Of a stretch of DNA of 64,000 nt, positions 26,139-34,829 are shown in pieces. The position numbers and the translations under genes were made by a program. Every line of letters begins with the position of its first letter. Position 1 is the first letter of the stretch. The stretch is from Halalkalicoccus sp. CGA53 (lineage in GTDB: Archaea > Halobacteriota > Halobacteria > Halobacteriales > Halalkalicoccaceae). The notes beneath the pieces are model-generated. The model had not been told where the DNA came from and made no database searches. It saw only the letters and a program-made list of their open reading frames with translations. The stretch covers positions 1,736,001-1,800,000 of the forward strand of contig NZ_CP144125.1 of assembly GCF_036429475.1 (NCBI RefSeq). Direction: 5' to 3'.

Positions 26139-27074
26139 ATGAGTGCATTCAGCGCGATCGGCGAGGAACGAGAGATCGACCGAGAGGAGTTCACCCCGCT
26201 GCAGGAGCCACAGCCGACGTGGTGTCCGGGCTGCGGTGACTTCGGCGTCCTGAAGGCGCTGAAACAGGCGATGCCCGAAGTAGGGAGAACCCCGGACGAG
26301 GTGCTTCTCTGTACCGGGATCGGCTGTTCGGGCAAGCTCAACAGCTACTTCGAGAGCTACGGCTTCCACACGATCCACGGGCGGTCGCTGCCGATCGCCC
26401 GCGCGGCGAAGCTCGCGAACCCGGGGATAGAAGTGATCGCCGCCGGCGGCGACGGAGACGGTTACGGGATCGGCGGGAACCACTTCATGCACACCGCCCG
26501 CGAGAACCACGACATGACCTACATCGTGTTCAACAACGAGATCTTCGGCCTCACCAAGGGCCAGACCTCGCCGACGAGCCCGAAGGGTCACAAGTCGAAG
26601 ACCCAGCCCTCCGGATCGGCGAAGGACCCGATCCGGCCGCTGTCGCTCTCGCTCACCTCGGGTGCGAGCTACATCGCCCGCACCGCGGCGGTGAACCCGA
26701 ACCAGGCGAAGGAGATCCTCGTCGAGGCGATGGAACACGACGGCTTCGCGCACATCGACTTCCTCACGCAGTGTCCGACCTGGAACAAGGACGCGAAGCA
26801 GTACGTCCCGTACGTCGACATCCAGGACTCCGACGACTACGACTTCGACGTCCACGACCGGAAGGAGGCGGCCGACATGATGTTCGAGACGGAGAACGCG
26901 CTACACGAGGGCACCGTCCTCACCGGCCGGTACTACGTTGACGAGGACCGACCCTCCTACGGCGAGGAGAAGCGCTCGATCGGCGAGATGCCCGAAGAGC
27001 CGCTCGCCGAACGCTACTACGACGAGGACTACGAGTGGGAGCGCAGCTACGACCTGCTCGACCGACACAAGTAG
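26139..27074 (+). CDS. porB: 2-oxoacid:ferredoxin oxidoreductase beta subunit (PorB)
   Basis: A 311-residue thiamine-diphosphate-binding subunit. Cys residues expected to bind the single 4Fe-4S cluster lie in TWCPGCGDFGVL, GIGCSGKLNSY and FLTQCPTWN. The thiamine motif is AAGGDGDGYGIGGNHF, followed by IVFNNEIFGLTKGQTSPTSP. With porA, three bases upstream, it forms a two-subunit enzyme of the haloarchaeal kind, without a separate ferredoxin-like delta subunit. A T5 run at 27088-27092 just after the stop may end the transcript. Confidence 0.9.
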   Translation: MSAFSAIGEEREIDREEFTPLQEPQPTWCPGCGDFGVLKALKQAMPEVGRTPDEVLLCTGIGCSGKLNSYFESYGFHTIHGRSLPIARAAKLANPGIEVIAAGGDGDGYGIGGNHFMHTARENHDMTYIVFNNEIFGLTKGQTSPTSPKGHKSKTQPSGSAKDPIRPLSLSLTSGASYIARTAAVNPNQAKEILVEAMEHDGFAHIDFLTQCPTWNKDAKQYVPYVDIQDSDDYDFDVHDRKEAADMMFETENALHEGTVLTGRYYVDEDRPSYGEEKRSIGEMPEEPLAERYYDEDYEWERSYDLLDRHK

Positions 27075-27170
27075 CCGATCGACCCGTTTTTCCGATTCAG
27101 CGCGAGCGGTTTCGAGAGTGCGGTTCTCGCTTTCCGGTTCGGAAGGTATTTTTTCGTCCGGGCGAAAGGA

Positions 27171-27605
27171 GTGCTCGTGGCGACGAACTCGACAGCCGAT
27201 CAAATCTTGGCGGTGCTCGAGGAGGACGCACAGGCCTCCTACGCCGAGATCGCGCGTCGGGCGGGCGTCTCGAAGCCGACGGTCAGGAAGTACGTCCGCA
27301 AACTCGAAGACGACGGCGTGATCGTCGGCTACTCCGCCGACGTCGATCCGAAGAAGCTCTCCGGACGGTCGATCGCCCTCGTCGGCATCGACGTCGAGAG
27401 CGAACGCTACATCGACGCGACGCGCGAGCTCGCGGAGACGGAGTCGGTCGAGTCGTTGTTCTCCTCTTCGGGCGATCACATGCTGATGGCCGAGGTGAGA
27501 GCCGAGAGCGGCGACGGCGTCGGCCGGATCATCAAAGAGGAGATCCTCTCGATACCCGGCGTCACCGCCGCCCACCCCTGCTTCCTCCAGGAACGGCTGA
27601 AGTAA
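27171..27605 (+). CDS. Lrp/AsnC family transcriptional regulator
   Basis: A 144-residue regulator. The N-terminal HTH reads ASYAEIARRAGVSKPTVRKY with KLEDDGVIVGYSADVD. The C-terminal RAM ligand-binding domain includes SSSGDHMLMAEV and ends SIPGVTAAHPC. GTG codons at 27171 and 27177 are both possible starts; a TATA-like GGTATTTT at about 27145-27152 is 29 bases from the second. It directly follows porB in the same direction with its own promoter. It may tune central metabolism, perhaps porAB itself through the palindrome at 24131 (inference). Confidence 0.88.
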   Translation: MLVATNSTADQILAVLEEDAQASYAEIARRAGVSKPTVRKYVRKLEDDGVIVGYSADVDPKKLSGRSIALVGIDVESERYIDATRELAETESVESLFSSSGDHMLMAEVRAESGDGVGRIIKEEILSIPGVTAAHPCFLQERLK

Positions 27606-27647
27606 CGGATCGGCCGAGTTTTGTCGCTTCCCGCCCTCACCCCAGCT

Positions 27648-28127
27648 ATGGCAACCTACGAACGCGAGACGTTCGTCGACGCGCCGCTGTCGGTCGTCTG
27701 GCGGTTCCACTCGAAGGCCGACGGACTTCGGGCGCTCACGCCCGACTGGCTGGGCCTCGACGTGATCGAGGTCCGGGGTCCCCACGGCGATCCGAACCCG
27801 GAGGAGCTGGTCGTGGGCTCCGAGATCGACATCCGGATGCGCCCGTTCGGACGGCTCCCGGGAGGGGAGTGGACGTCGAAGATCACCGAGCGCGCCTACG
27901 ACGGCGAGTCGGCGATGTTCCGCGACGTGATGGTCGAGGGACCGTTCGCGCGCTGGGTCCACACCCACCAGTTCGCCGCCGAACGCGGCGGCACCAGGCT
28001 CAGGGACACGGTGAGCTACGAGCTCCCCCCCGGAGGCCTCGGGAGGCGACTCTCGCCGTTCGGCGTCGTCGGCTTCGAGCCGATGTTCCGCCACCGTCAC
28101 CGCACGACCAAGGAGCTGTTGGAGTAG
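27648..28127 (+). CDS. SRPBCC (START-like) family protein
   Basis: A 159-residue single-domain protein of the ligand-binding helix-grip fold. The opening strand ERETFVDAPLSVVWRFHSK, the internal segment ITERAYDGESAMFRDVMVEG and GGTRLRDTVSYELP match the pattern of cyclase/ligand-binding SRPBCC proteins. It includes the central WVHTHQF strand, and the long C-terminal helix ends in RHRHRTTKELLE. Members bind hydrophobic ligands; the ligand here is unknown. It follows the Lrp gene by 42 bases. A second START-like protein lies at 36650. Confidence 0.8.
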   Translation: MATYERETFVDAPLSVVWRFHSKADGLRALTPDWLGLDVIEVRGPHGDPNPEELVVGSEIDIRMRPFGRLPGGEWTSKITERAYDGESAMFRDVMVEGPFARWVHTHQFAAERGGTRLRDTVSYELPPGGLGRRLSPFGVVGFEPMFRHRHRTTKELLE

Positions 28128-28133
28128 CTCGCG

Positions 28134-29012
28134 CTACCCCCGTTCGAGCAGGACGACGCCCGCGAGGATCGAGAGCCCCCCGAGAACCGTCGCGACCCCG
28201 ACGGGTTCGGCGAACAGCAGCGCGCCGAGCGCGACGGTCACCGGCGGTTCGGCGGTGCTCACGATCCCCGCGCGGCTGGCGCCGATCAGTTCGAGCCCGG
28301 CGAAGAACGTGACGACGGGTAGTGCCGTCGCGAGCACGGCGATGGAGAGGAGGATCAGCCAGGGGACGGGTGCGGTCGGGACCGCGATCCCGCCGGTGGC
28401 GCTCCCCACGAGGAGGAACGTGACGCCCGCGGCGGGGAGGACGTGCGCGCTCAACACGAGCGGGTCGACGGTCCGCAACACCGCTCTGGAGACGGTGATG
28501 TAGAACGAGTAGGCGAGTGCGGCCCCGAGGACGACGACGATGCCGACGGGCGACGCGCCCGCCGGAGTCGCTCCTGAGACGAGCGCGATCCCGACCAGCG
28601 AGAGCGCGAGCGCGGCGACCATCTCCCGGGTCACGCGCTCGCCGATCGCGGCCACGGCGATGAGCACCACGAACGCTGGGTAGGTGTAGAGGACGACCGC
28701 GACGAGGCCGGCGGTCATGAACTCGAGTCCCAGGAAGTAGAGTCCGCTCTGTGTCGCGTAGCCGAGGCCGCCGAGCGCGATCGCGATCCCGAGCACTCGC
28801 CCGCGCAGAAGCTCCGCACGTCCGGTGAGGACGAGCAGCGCCCAGACCAGCGCCGCCGCGACGAGGAACCGGTAGACGAGCACCGTCGGGATGGAGAGGC
28901 CGGCCCGCTGGGCGTAGACGCCGAAGATTCCGAGCGTGCCGAAGCCCACCGCAGAGACGAGTACGAGGAGGAGTCCGAGGCGCTCGCGCTCGGCGACCGA
29001 TCGAGTGCTCAC
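28134..29012 (-). CDS. EamA/DMT family transporter
   Basis: A 292-residue protein with ten predicted membrane helices made of two homologous five-helix halves, the drug/metabolite transporter layout. Typical segments are VSAVGFGTLGIFGVYA near the start, TAGLVAVVLYTYPAFVVLIA ending half one, and IVSTAEPPVTVALGALLFAE near the end of half two. The start is a GTG at 29012. Substrates in the family range over amino acids, sugars and nucleotides. A second, unrelated-order DMT transporter (29543) lies on the opposite strand just beyond a small gene. Confidence 0.85.
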   Translation of the reverse strand: MSTRSVAERERLGLLLVLVSAVGFGTLGIFGVYAQRAGLSIPTVLVYRFLVAAALVWALLVLTGRAELLRGRVLGIAIALGGLGYATQSGLYFLGLEFMTAGLVAVVLYTYPAFVVLIAVAAIGERVTREMVAALALSLVGIALVSGATPAGASPVGIVVVLGAALAYSFYITVSRAVLRTVDPLVLSAHVLPAAGVTFLLVGSATGGIAVPTAPVPWLILLSIAVLATALPVVTFFAGLELIGASRAGIVSTAEPPVTVALGALLFAEPVGVATVLGGLSILAGVVLLERG

Positions 29013-29049
29013 AGGCGTGGCCTCTCCTGTCTCGGGGAAAAACCGATCG

Positions 29050-29457
29050 TTACCGGAACTCGACGCGAAGCGTCTCCTCGATCGGTTCCTCCGCCCGCCG
29101 GTACCGGCCGCCGTCGACCGTGAAGACCCGGATCGTGAGCACGAGCCTGGAGCCGGAAAGCGTCGCCCGGAGGACGGGACCGACGCTCGTGACCGTCACG
29201 TACGGTGGGGCTGGAACGGGTGGTGCGGGAAGCGATTCGTCCAGTACCGAGACGGCGTCGGAGAGGACGACTGGAAGACGGTCGGTGACGCCCGTCTCCG
29301 AGAGACGGGTCGAGAGCGGCGGGACGACCTCGATTCGGTCCTCGACGTACGCCCCGTCCCACATGGCGGCGACGCGGTCGGCACACTCGGCGGTCGTCCG
29401 GAGGAGATCGTCGTGTTCGGAGAGCAGTTTGGTGCGGACGAGGTCGGCGTCGGTCAC
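29050..29457 (-). CDS. Uncharacterised haloarchaeal protein
   Basis: A 135-residue soluble protein starting at an ATG at 29457. The N-terminal third is helical with Cys and charged residues (LLSEHDDLLRTTAECADRV). The middle is a Pro-rich stretch (LPAPPVPAPPYVTVT) and the C-terminal third is a run of beta strands (ATLSGSRLVLTIRVFTVDGG). No known domain is recognised. Acidic composition and codon bias support a real gene. It lies 37 bases upstream of the EamA transporter gene in the same direction and may share its transcript. Confidence 0.6.
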   Translation of the reverse strand: MTDADLVRTKLLSEHDDLLRTTAECADRVAAMWDGAYVEDRIEVVPPLSTRLSETGVTDRLPVVLSDAVSVLDESLPAPPVPAPPYVTVTSVGPVLRATLSGSRLVLTIRVFTVDGGRYRRAEEPIEETLRVEFR

Positions 29458-29542
29458 GGGCGGGAGGATTCGGCCGGGTGGGAAAACGTCGTCGACCGCC
29501 GCGTTCCGAACGGCTTACGTCGCACTAGAGAAATGGCGGGTC

Positions 29543-30448
29543 GTGCTCGACGTGCTGACCGACCGGGCGCGCACACGAATCTCCCCGAGAGCCGCGCTCG
29601 CGGCGTCGATCCTCGCGCTCAGCACCGCCGCCATCCTCGTCCGCTGGTCGGGCGCGCCGAGTTCGGTCGTTGCCTTCTACCGCGTCCTCTTCACGCTCGC
29701 GCTGCTCGCGCCGTTCGCGCTCACCCGCCATCGCGCGGACTTCGCGGCGCTCGGGGCGCGCGACGCGGCCGTCGCGGCGGTGACGGGAATCGCGCTCGCG
29801 ATCCACTTCGCGGCGTGGTTCGAGAGCCTCCGCTATACGAGCGTCGCCGCCTCCGTCACCCTCGTCCAGATGCAGCCGATCTTCGTCGCCGTCGGCGCCT
29901 ACCTCCTCCTCGACGAGCGGATCACGAGCCGCACGGTGGGCGGGATAGTTCTGGCGATCTCCGGCGCGACGCTCATGTCCGTGACCGACCTCCTGACGGA
30001 GACGGCGTTCACCGAGACGGCGCTCTACGGCAACGCGCTCGCGGTCCTCGGCGCGGTGATGGCCGCCTGCTACGTGCTCGCCGGACGGTCGCTCCGCCAG
30101 CGCGTACCCCTGCTCCCCTACGTCACGGTCGTCTACGGCGCGTGTACGCTCGCGCTGCTCGTGATCGTGCTCGCGGGCGGCCACCCGCTCGGCGGCTACC
30201 CGGGACGGGAGTGGGTGCTCTTCTTCGCGCTCGCGCTCGGTCCGGGCGTCTTCGGTCACACGGTCGTGAACTGGGCGCTCGCCCACCTCGATTCGAGCGT
30301 CGTGAGCGTTTCCTTGCTGGGGGAGCCGGTCGGCGCGACGCTGCTCGCGTTCTTCCTGCTCACCGAGGTCCCCGAACTCATGACCGTCGTCGGAGGGGTA
30401 ATCGTCCTCGGCGGGATCGTCACGACCGCGCGTGCACAACAGCTCTGA
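29543..30448 (+). CDS. EamA/DMT family transporter
   Basis: A 301-residue ten-helix transporter of the RhaT/EamA superfamily. Segments such as ILVRWSGAPSSVVAFYRVLF (helix 2), AASVTLVQMQPIFVAVGAY and SSVVSVSLLGEPVGATLLAF mark the two inverted halves. The start is taken as the GTG at 29543 because a TATA-like GGCTTACG at about 29511-29518 is 28 bases upstream; a GTG at 29552 is the alternative. Frames extending back to 29120 read through the gene on the other strand. Substrate unknown. It is convergent with the tautomerase gene. Confidence 0.83.
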   Translation: MLDVLTDRARTRISPRAALAASILALSTAAILVRWSGAPSSVVAFYRVLFTLALLAPFALTRHRADFAALGARDAAVAAVTGIALAIHFAAWFESLRYTSVAASVTLVQMQPIFVAVGAYLLLDERITSRTVGGIVLAISGATLMSVTDLLTETAFTETALYGNALAVLGAVMAACYVLAGRSLRQRVPLLPYVTVVYGACTLALLVIVLAGGHPLGGYPGREWVLFFALALGPGVFGHTVVNWALAHLDSSVVSVSLLGEPVGATLLAFFLLTEVPELMTVVGGVIVLGGIVTTARAQQL

Positions 30449-30463
30449 CCGAACTTTCGCCCA

Positions 30464-30838
30464 CTACTCCCCCTCCCACTCGCCGCCGACACGATCGAGG
30501 CCCATCATCGCCTCGCCCGGGTGTTCGGTGAAGACGACCTTCGCGTTCTCCTCGGGGACGTCGTGGGTCTCCACGGCGTACGCCATCACCGAGAGCGCGA
30601 ACGCACGTTTCCGCTCGAACGGTCGGCCCCGGCGGATCTCGGCGTCGAGGAGGAGGATCGGCCCGTCGACCGCCCGCCCGAGGTGGAGGTCGGCCGGTCC
30701 ACGATCCCGGATCACCACGGCGACGTGACCCACCTCGGTCGCCATCTCGGTCGTGTACGCCTCCGTCACCCGATCTGTGAACGCGCGTTTCTCACCGTCG
30801 GAGAGCGAGAGCGTCGTGTCGAACTGCAACAGCGGCAT
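30464..30838 (-). CDS. Tautomerase-superfamily protein
   Basis: A 124-residue protein starting MPLLQFDTTLSLS. Pro2 becomes the N-terminal residue after Met removal and is the catalytic general base in 4-oxalocrotonate tautomerase-like enzymes. The internal HVAVVIRDR strand and the AVETHDVPEENAKVVFTEH segment fit the beta-alpha-beta tautomerase fold. The length is about twice that of the 62-residue 4-OT subunit, as in MIF/CHMI-like members. The ATG at 30838 is preferred over a longer frame because it exposes the catalytic proline. Its 3' end lies 15 bases from the convergent transporter gene. Confidence 0.7.
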   Translation of the reverse strand: MPLLQFDTTLSLSDGEKRAFTDRVTEAYTTEMATEVGHVAVVIRDRGPADLHLGRAVDGPILLLDAEIRRGRPFERKRAFALSVMAYAVETHDVPEENAKVVFTEHPGEAMMGLDRVGGEWEGE

Positions 30839-30897
30839 ACCCCGACTCCCGTCGCCGGTGGCTTCCCCGTTTCGACCCCGCGTGAGCGATGCCGAGC

Positions 30898-31095
30898 TCA
30901 CCGGCTCCAGGCTTCGGGCGCCCTGTCGAGCCGTCTGATCGTCGGGGGGTACGCGAACGCGATCACCAGCGCGACGAACAGCGAGATCCAGAAGCTCGTC
31001 TGGCCGAGAAACGCGCTCACGAGCACGACCACGACCAGGTAGATGGCGAGCATCGCGAGGTAGTGTGGGGCGAGCTGACGGAGCGTCGAGGACAT
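30898..31095 (-). CDS. Small two-helix membrane protein
   Basis: A 65-residue protein: a short polar start (MSSTLRQLAPHY), helix one at about 13-31 (AMLAIYLVVVVLVSAFLG), helix two at about 35-50 (WISLFVALVIAFAYPP), and a basic tail (TIRRLDRAPEAW) that would stay in the cytoplasm. No family is recognised. It lies between the tautomerase and btuD genes on the same strand, 24 bases downstream of btuD, and could be part of the uptake operon. Confidence 0.6.
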   Translation of the reverse strand: MSSTLRQLAPHYLAMLAIYLVVVVLVSAFLGQTSFWISLFVALVIAFAYPPTIRRLDRAPEAWSR

Positions 31096-31119
31096 ACCGG
31101 CTCTCCGGCAGGGGTCGGA

Positions 31120-32421
31120 TTAAAGCTCCCGCTCGGGTTCGACCGCCGAACCGACCGCCGAGAGCAGTTCACTCTCCCCGACCACTCGGCCCCGTTCACG
31201 GAGGGCGTCGTAGATGGCTCTCCCCTCCGGTCCGGTGTAGTTTCGCTCCTCGAACGGACGCTCCTCGACGACCACGACCGAGCGCGCCCCCCTCGCACAG
31301 TCGAGGTTCGGGAGGTTCCCAATGCCGACCTCCACGTCCGCGATGACGGTCACCTCGGCCCGGTCGATCAGCGTCGAGACCGACTCCTTCGTACGCCCGT
31401 CGACCGGGGAGAACGGCTCGATCGAGACCGCCTCGAGGCCGAGCGAGCGTGCGGTCTCCAGGTCCGAATCACCCTCGTTGAGCGCCCCGACCGTCACCTC
31501 GTAACCCGCGCCCGAGAGCAGGTAGAGCAGCCGAGAGGCGACGCCACCGCCGCCGATCACGTGGACGTGTGCCCCCGTCTTCGGGGGGCGCTCGGGCACC
31601 GCGGTCACGTACGTCGAGCCGGTCACCGGGTGACGCGTGACGACCGCGCGCGTGTCGAACGCCGCCTCGACGACGCCCTCGGTGAGCACCGACCCGGGTG
31701 GCCCGCTCTCGAGCACGCGCCCGTCGGAGAGGACGACGATCTCCTCGCAGTAGTGCGCGGCGAGGTTGAGGTCGTGGATCGCCGCGATCACGGTCTTCCC
31801 CTCGCTCACGAGTTCGGAGACGAGCTCGAGGGTGCGGAGCTGGTGGTTGATGTCGAGGCTGGAGGTGGGTTCGTCGAGGAGCAGTACGGGTGCGTCCTGT
31901 GCGAGCGCGCGGGCGAGGACGACCCGCTGGCGCTCGCCGCCGCTGACGTCCGAGATCGACCGATCCGCGAGGTGGCCGGTCTCGGTGCGAGAGAGCGCCC
32001 ACTCGACGCGCTCTCTCCCCACCGGATCGCCCGTCCGGAGCCGGCCCCTGTAGGGGGTCCGGCCCATCGCGACGACGTCCCGGACGTCGAAGGCGAACGA
32101 GAGCGAGGTGTCCTGCGGAACGACCGCCACTCGCTTTCCTGCCTCCCTCGCCGAGAGCGCGTGGACGTCGGTTCCGTCGATCAGAACTCGGCCTGCCGCC
32201 GGCGCGAGTACGCCGGCGATCGTTCGTAAGAGCGTCGACTTCCCCGCGCCGTTCGGGCCGACGAACCCGACGAACGTGCCCTCGCCGACGCTCGCGGAGA
32301 CGGCGGAGAGAACCGTCACCCCGCCCAAGCTGACGTCCACCTCCTCCACATCGATCATCGCGCTCGACTCGGCCCCGTTTCCGTCGACCACCCGTCTCCC
32401 GGACCTCGATCGCTCGCTCAT
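31120..32421 (-). CDS. btuD: BtuD-like ABC ATPase with a C-terminal Rossmann-like extension
   Basis: A 433-residue ATPase of the vitamin B12/siderophore importer class. Walker A is GPNGAGKSTLL, the Q-loop is VVPQDTSLSF, the signature is SDVSGGERQRV, Walker B is PVLLLDEP and the switch is AAIHDLNLAAHYCEE. After about residue 280 comes an extension beginning HVIGGGGVASRLLYLL, a nucleotide-binding-like beta-alpha-beta, then EPFSPVDGRTK and VVVEERPFEERNYTG. Extended BtuD proteins are known in haloarchaea; the extension's role is unclear. The ATG at 32421 overlaps the btuC stop (ATGA), which decides the start over a later ATG at 32359. Confidence 0.88.
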   Translation of the reverse strand: MSERSRSGRRVVDGNGAESSAMIDVEEVDVSLGGVTVLSAVSASVGEGTFVGFVGPNGAGKSTLLRTIAGVLAPAAGRVLIDGTDVHALSAREAGKRVAVVPQDTSLSFAFDVRDVVAMGRTPYRGRLRTGDPVGRERVEWALSRTETGHLADRSISDVSGGERQRVVLARALAQDAPVLLLDEPTSSLDINHQLRTLELVSELVSEGKTVIAAIHDLNLAAHYCEEIVVLSDGRVLESGPPGSVLTEGVVEAAFDTRAVVTRHPVTGSTYVTAVPERPPKTGAHVHVIGGGGVASRLLYLLSGAGYEVTVGALNEGDSDLETARSLGLEAVSIEPFSPVDGRTKESVSTLIDRAEVTVIADVEVGIGNLPNLDCARGARSVVVVEERPFEERNYTGPEGRAIYDALRERGRVVGESELLSAVGSAVEPEREL

Positions 32422-33521
32422 CCGACCGCGTGCACCTCTCTGGTCCGGAGGAGGTAGAGGAAGAAGGGCGCGCCGAGCGCGGCGGTGACGATCCCGACCG
32501 GTACTTCCGCAGGTCCCACCCGCGCGACGGTGTCGGTCGCGACGAGGAAGGCCGCACCCGCGAGCGCGCTCGTCGGCAGCAGGATCCGGTGGTCCGGTCC
32601 CACGAGCAGTCGCATCATGTGGGGGACGATCAGCCCGACGAAACCGATCACGCCCGAGACGGCGACCGCAGCAGCCGTGACGATGCTCGCCGTCGCGAGC
32701 AGGATCCGTTTCGTCCACTCGACCTCGATCCCCAGCGTCCGCGCGTCCTCCTCGCCGAGCAGGAGCACGTTCAGGTCCTCGGTGTAGGCGTAGAGCACCA
32801 CGAACGAGACGACGACGGCGGGCAACGAGAGCCTGACGTCTGCCCACGTGCTCGTGTGCAAGTGACCCATGAGCCAGTAGACGACCTGCTCTAAGCTCTC
32901 ACCGGCGTTGATCTGGAGGAAGGAGATCACCGCACCCAGGAAGGTCTGGACCGCGATCCCCGCGAGCAACAGCGTCGCGACCGGCGTTCGTCCGTCCTCG
33001 GTCGCGATCAGGTAGACGACGAACGCGGTGACCGTCGCGCCGACGAACGCCGAGAGCTGGAGGCCGATCCCCATCGGCAGGGCGGTCGGCGCGACGATGA
33101 AGGCGACTGCGCCGACAGCGGCCCCCGAGGAGACGCCGATGATCGAGGGGTCGGCCATCGGATTCCTGAAAAAGCCCTGCATCACCGTCCCCGCTGCGGC
33201 GAGCGCGAAACCCACGATCGCCGCCAGGACGATCCTCGGCAGCCTGATCCCGGTGACGATCGTCTGGTGGCTCTCCGGTACCGAGAACGCGAAGACACGA
33301 TCCGTACCCACCGACGGCCACGGGACCGAGAGCGGCCCGAGGTCGAACCACGTCAGCCCGACCGCGGTCGGAACGGGGACGACGTTGGCCACCGCCATCG
33401 CGACGACGTGCGGTTCGATCGTCACCGGACCGAGTCCCGTGCTGACGAGCGCGACCAGCACCAAGAGCGCCGCTAACCCCGCCGACCAGAGCAGCGTCCG
33501 AGTCCGCACCGCACCGTACAC
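32418..33521 (-). CDS. btuC: BtuC/FecCD-type ABC permease
   Basis: A 367-residue permease with about ten membrane segments. It has the family motifs GIRLPRIVLAAIVGFALAAAG (about 92-112, split here), QGFFRNPMADPSIIGVSSGA and IGFVGLIVPHMMRLLVG, which form the translocation path and the ATPase coupling loop. A loop after the first helix is longer than in bacterial BtuC (about 60 extra residues before GIRLPR). Together with BtuD and the divergent BtuF it imports a corrinoid or ferric siderophore. The GTG start at 33521 fits a leaderless promoter in the 58-base divergent region. Confidence 0.9.
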   Translation of the reverse strand: MYGAVRTRTLLWSAGLAALLVLVALVSTGLGPVTIEPHVVAMAVANVVPVPTAVGLTWFDLGPLSVPWPSVGTDRVFAFSVPESHQTIVTGIRLPRIVLAAIVGFALAAAGTVMQGFFRNPMADPSIIGVSSGAAVGAVAFIVAPTALPMGIGLQLSAFVGATVTAFVVYLIATEDGRTPVATLLLAGIAVQTFLGAVISFLQINAGESLEQVVYWLMGHLHTSTWADVRLSLPAVVVSFVVLYAYTEDLNVLLLGEEDARTLGIEVEWTKRILLATASIVTAAAVAVSGVIGFVGLIVPHMMRLLVGPDHRILLPTSALAGAAFLVATDTVARVGPAEVPVGIVTAALGAPFFLYLLRTREVHAVG

Positions 33522-33579
33522 GAACCCAAATTCACTTGCTTTAGATAAATACTTATTGCGTTACTCCGAGCGTCGGGAT
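33522..33579. promoter_or_regulatory. Compact divergent promoter of btuCD and btuF
   Basis: Only 58 bases separate the starts of btuC (33521, minus) and btuF (33580, plus). The AT-rich block TTAGATAAATACTTATT at 33541-33557 holds overlapping TATA elements: about 24-30 bases from the btuC GTG in one direction (TTTAT on the minus strand) and 24-30 from the btuF ATG in the other (TACTTATT). The two polymerases would compete for the same bases, so one regulator could switch both transcripts. Confidence 0.55.
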
Positions 33580-34776
33580 ATGCACAGAGCAATACTCGTG
33601 GCGGTGATCGCGCTGGTTGTCGCCGTCTCGGGGGTCGGGATGGGGGTCGTGGCGGCACCGGCGACCGACTCTCCGACCGCACAGGTCGAACCGACGTGCG
33701 AGTTCCCGCTGGCCGTCGAGGACGGCACCGGGGAGGAGATAGAACTGGACGAAGAGCCCGAACGGATCGTCGCCATCTCGCCGAGCGACGCACAGGTCCT
33801 CTTCGAGATCGGGGTCGAAGACAGGGTAGTGGGGATGCCCGTCGGCGCGTACACCGACTACCTCGACGGCCACGACGAGCCCGGGGACATCTCCGGCGAG
33901 GACGGCCTGACGCCGAACGTCGAGACGGTCGTCGGGCTCGAGCCCGATCTGGTGCTCGCCTCGTCGGTCGCCGACGAGGACCAGTTGGCCCAGCTCCGCG
34001 ACGCCGGACTGACGGTCTATCAGTACGCCCCGGCGGCCTCGCTCGACGACGTCTACGACAATGTGGCGACCGCGGGCGAGCTCACCGGCGAGTGCGACGG
34101 CGCGGAGGAGACGATGGTGTGGATGGACGAGGAGATCGGGATCGTCGAGGCGGCGATCGAGGGCGAGGAGGAGCCCCTGGTCCTCTACGCGATGGGCGGC
34201 GGCTTCACCGCCGGCGAGGGCTCGTTCACCGAGCAGATCGTCCAGCGCGCAGGTGGGGTGAACCTCGGCAGCGAGGCCGGTATCGACTTCTACGAGCCGA
34301 TCAGTGACGAGGTGATCGTCGAGGAGGACCCCGACTGGATCGTCTACCCCGACGACGTCGACGAACCCGACGTGAGCGAGGAGGTGCTGGAGGCGACGAC
34401 CGCCGGCCAGGAGGGGAACGTCGCGTCGGTCGACGCCCAGTTCGCCAACCAGCCCGGACCGTACGTGATCCACGCGATCGCCGAACTCGCAGAGACGTTC
34501 CACCCGGACGCGTATGCGGAGGCGGCCGAGACAGTCGAGGACGACGCTGACGGGGCGGCGGAAGCCCAGGACGACGTCGAGGAGACCGACGACGCCGAGA
34601 TGGACGACACGGAAGCGGACGACGACGCCGAAGAGACCGACGACGTGGCGGACGAAGCCGACGACGAGATCGACGACGGTGCCGACGACGCCGCCGAGGA
34701 CCAGCCCGGATTCGGCGTGGTCGTCGCGCTCGTCGCGCTGCTGCTGGCAGGGCTGATCGGGGCCCACCGTAGGTGA
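33580..34776 (+). CDS. btuF: BtuF-like substrate-binding protein with PGF-CTERM anchor
   Basis: A 398-residue exported protein. A Sec signal (VAVIALVVAVSGVGMGVVA) is followed by a periplasmic-binding domain: ERIVAISPSDAQVLFEIGVE, LEPDLVLASS and GGGFTAGEGSFTEQI, typical of class III B12/siderophore binders. From about residue 315 a long Asp/Glu/Ala/Thr linker leads to QPGFGVVVALVALLLAGLI and a basic end. That is a PGF-CTERM sorting signal, processed by archaeosortase A and replaced by a lipid anchor. There is no lipobox Cys. The acidic linker probably acts as a glycosylated-type spacer through the S-layer. It partners BtuC and BtuD. Confidence 0.9.
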   Translation: MHRAILVAVIALVVAVSGVGMGVVAAPATDSPTAQVEPTCEFPLAVEDGTGEEIELDEEPERIVAISPSDAQVLFEIGVEDRVVGMPVGAYTDYLDGHDEPGDISGEDGLTPNVETVVGLEPDLVLASSVADEDQLAQLRDAGLTVYQYAPAASLDDVYDNVATAGELTGECDGAEETMVWMDEEIGIVEAAIEGEEEPLVLYAMGGGFTAGEGSFTEQIVQRAGGVNLGSEAGIDFYEPISDEVIVEEDPDWIVYPDDVDEPDVSEEVLEATTAGQEGNVASVDAQFANQPGPYVIHAIAELAETFHPDAYAEAAETVEDDADGAAEAQDDVEETDDAEMDDTEADDDAEETDDVADEADDEIDDGADDAAEDQPGFGVVVALVALLLAGLIGAHRR

Positions 34777-34829
34777 TCGGTCCTCGGAGGCTCGTCGTTC
34801 CGACGGTAACGATCCCCGGTGGCGTCGAC

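Noticed and set aside
24228-27074. Firm call of 2-oxoglutarate specificity (KorAB)
   Set aside because: Subunit lengths fit the pyruvate enzyme better and no residue I can see proves either substrate, so PorAB is given with the doubt stated.
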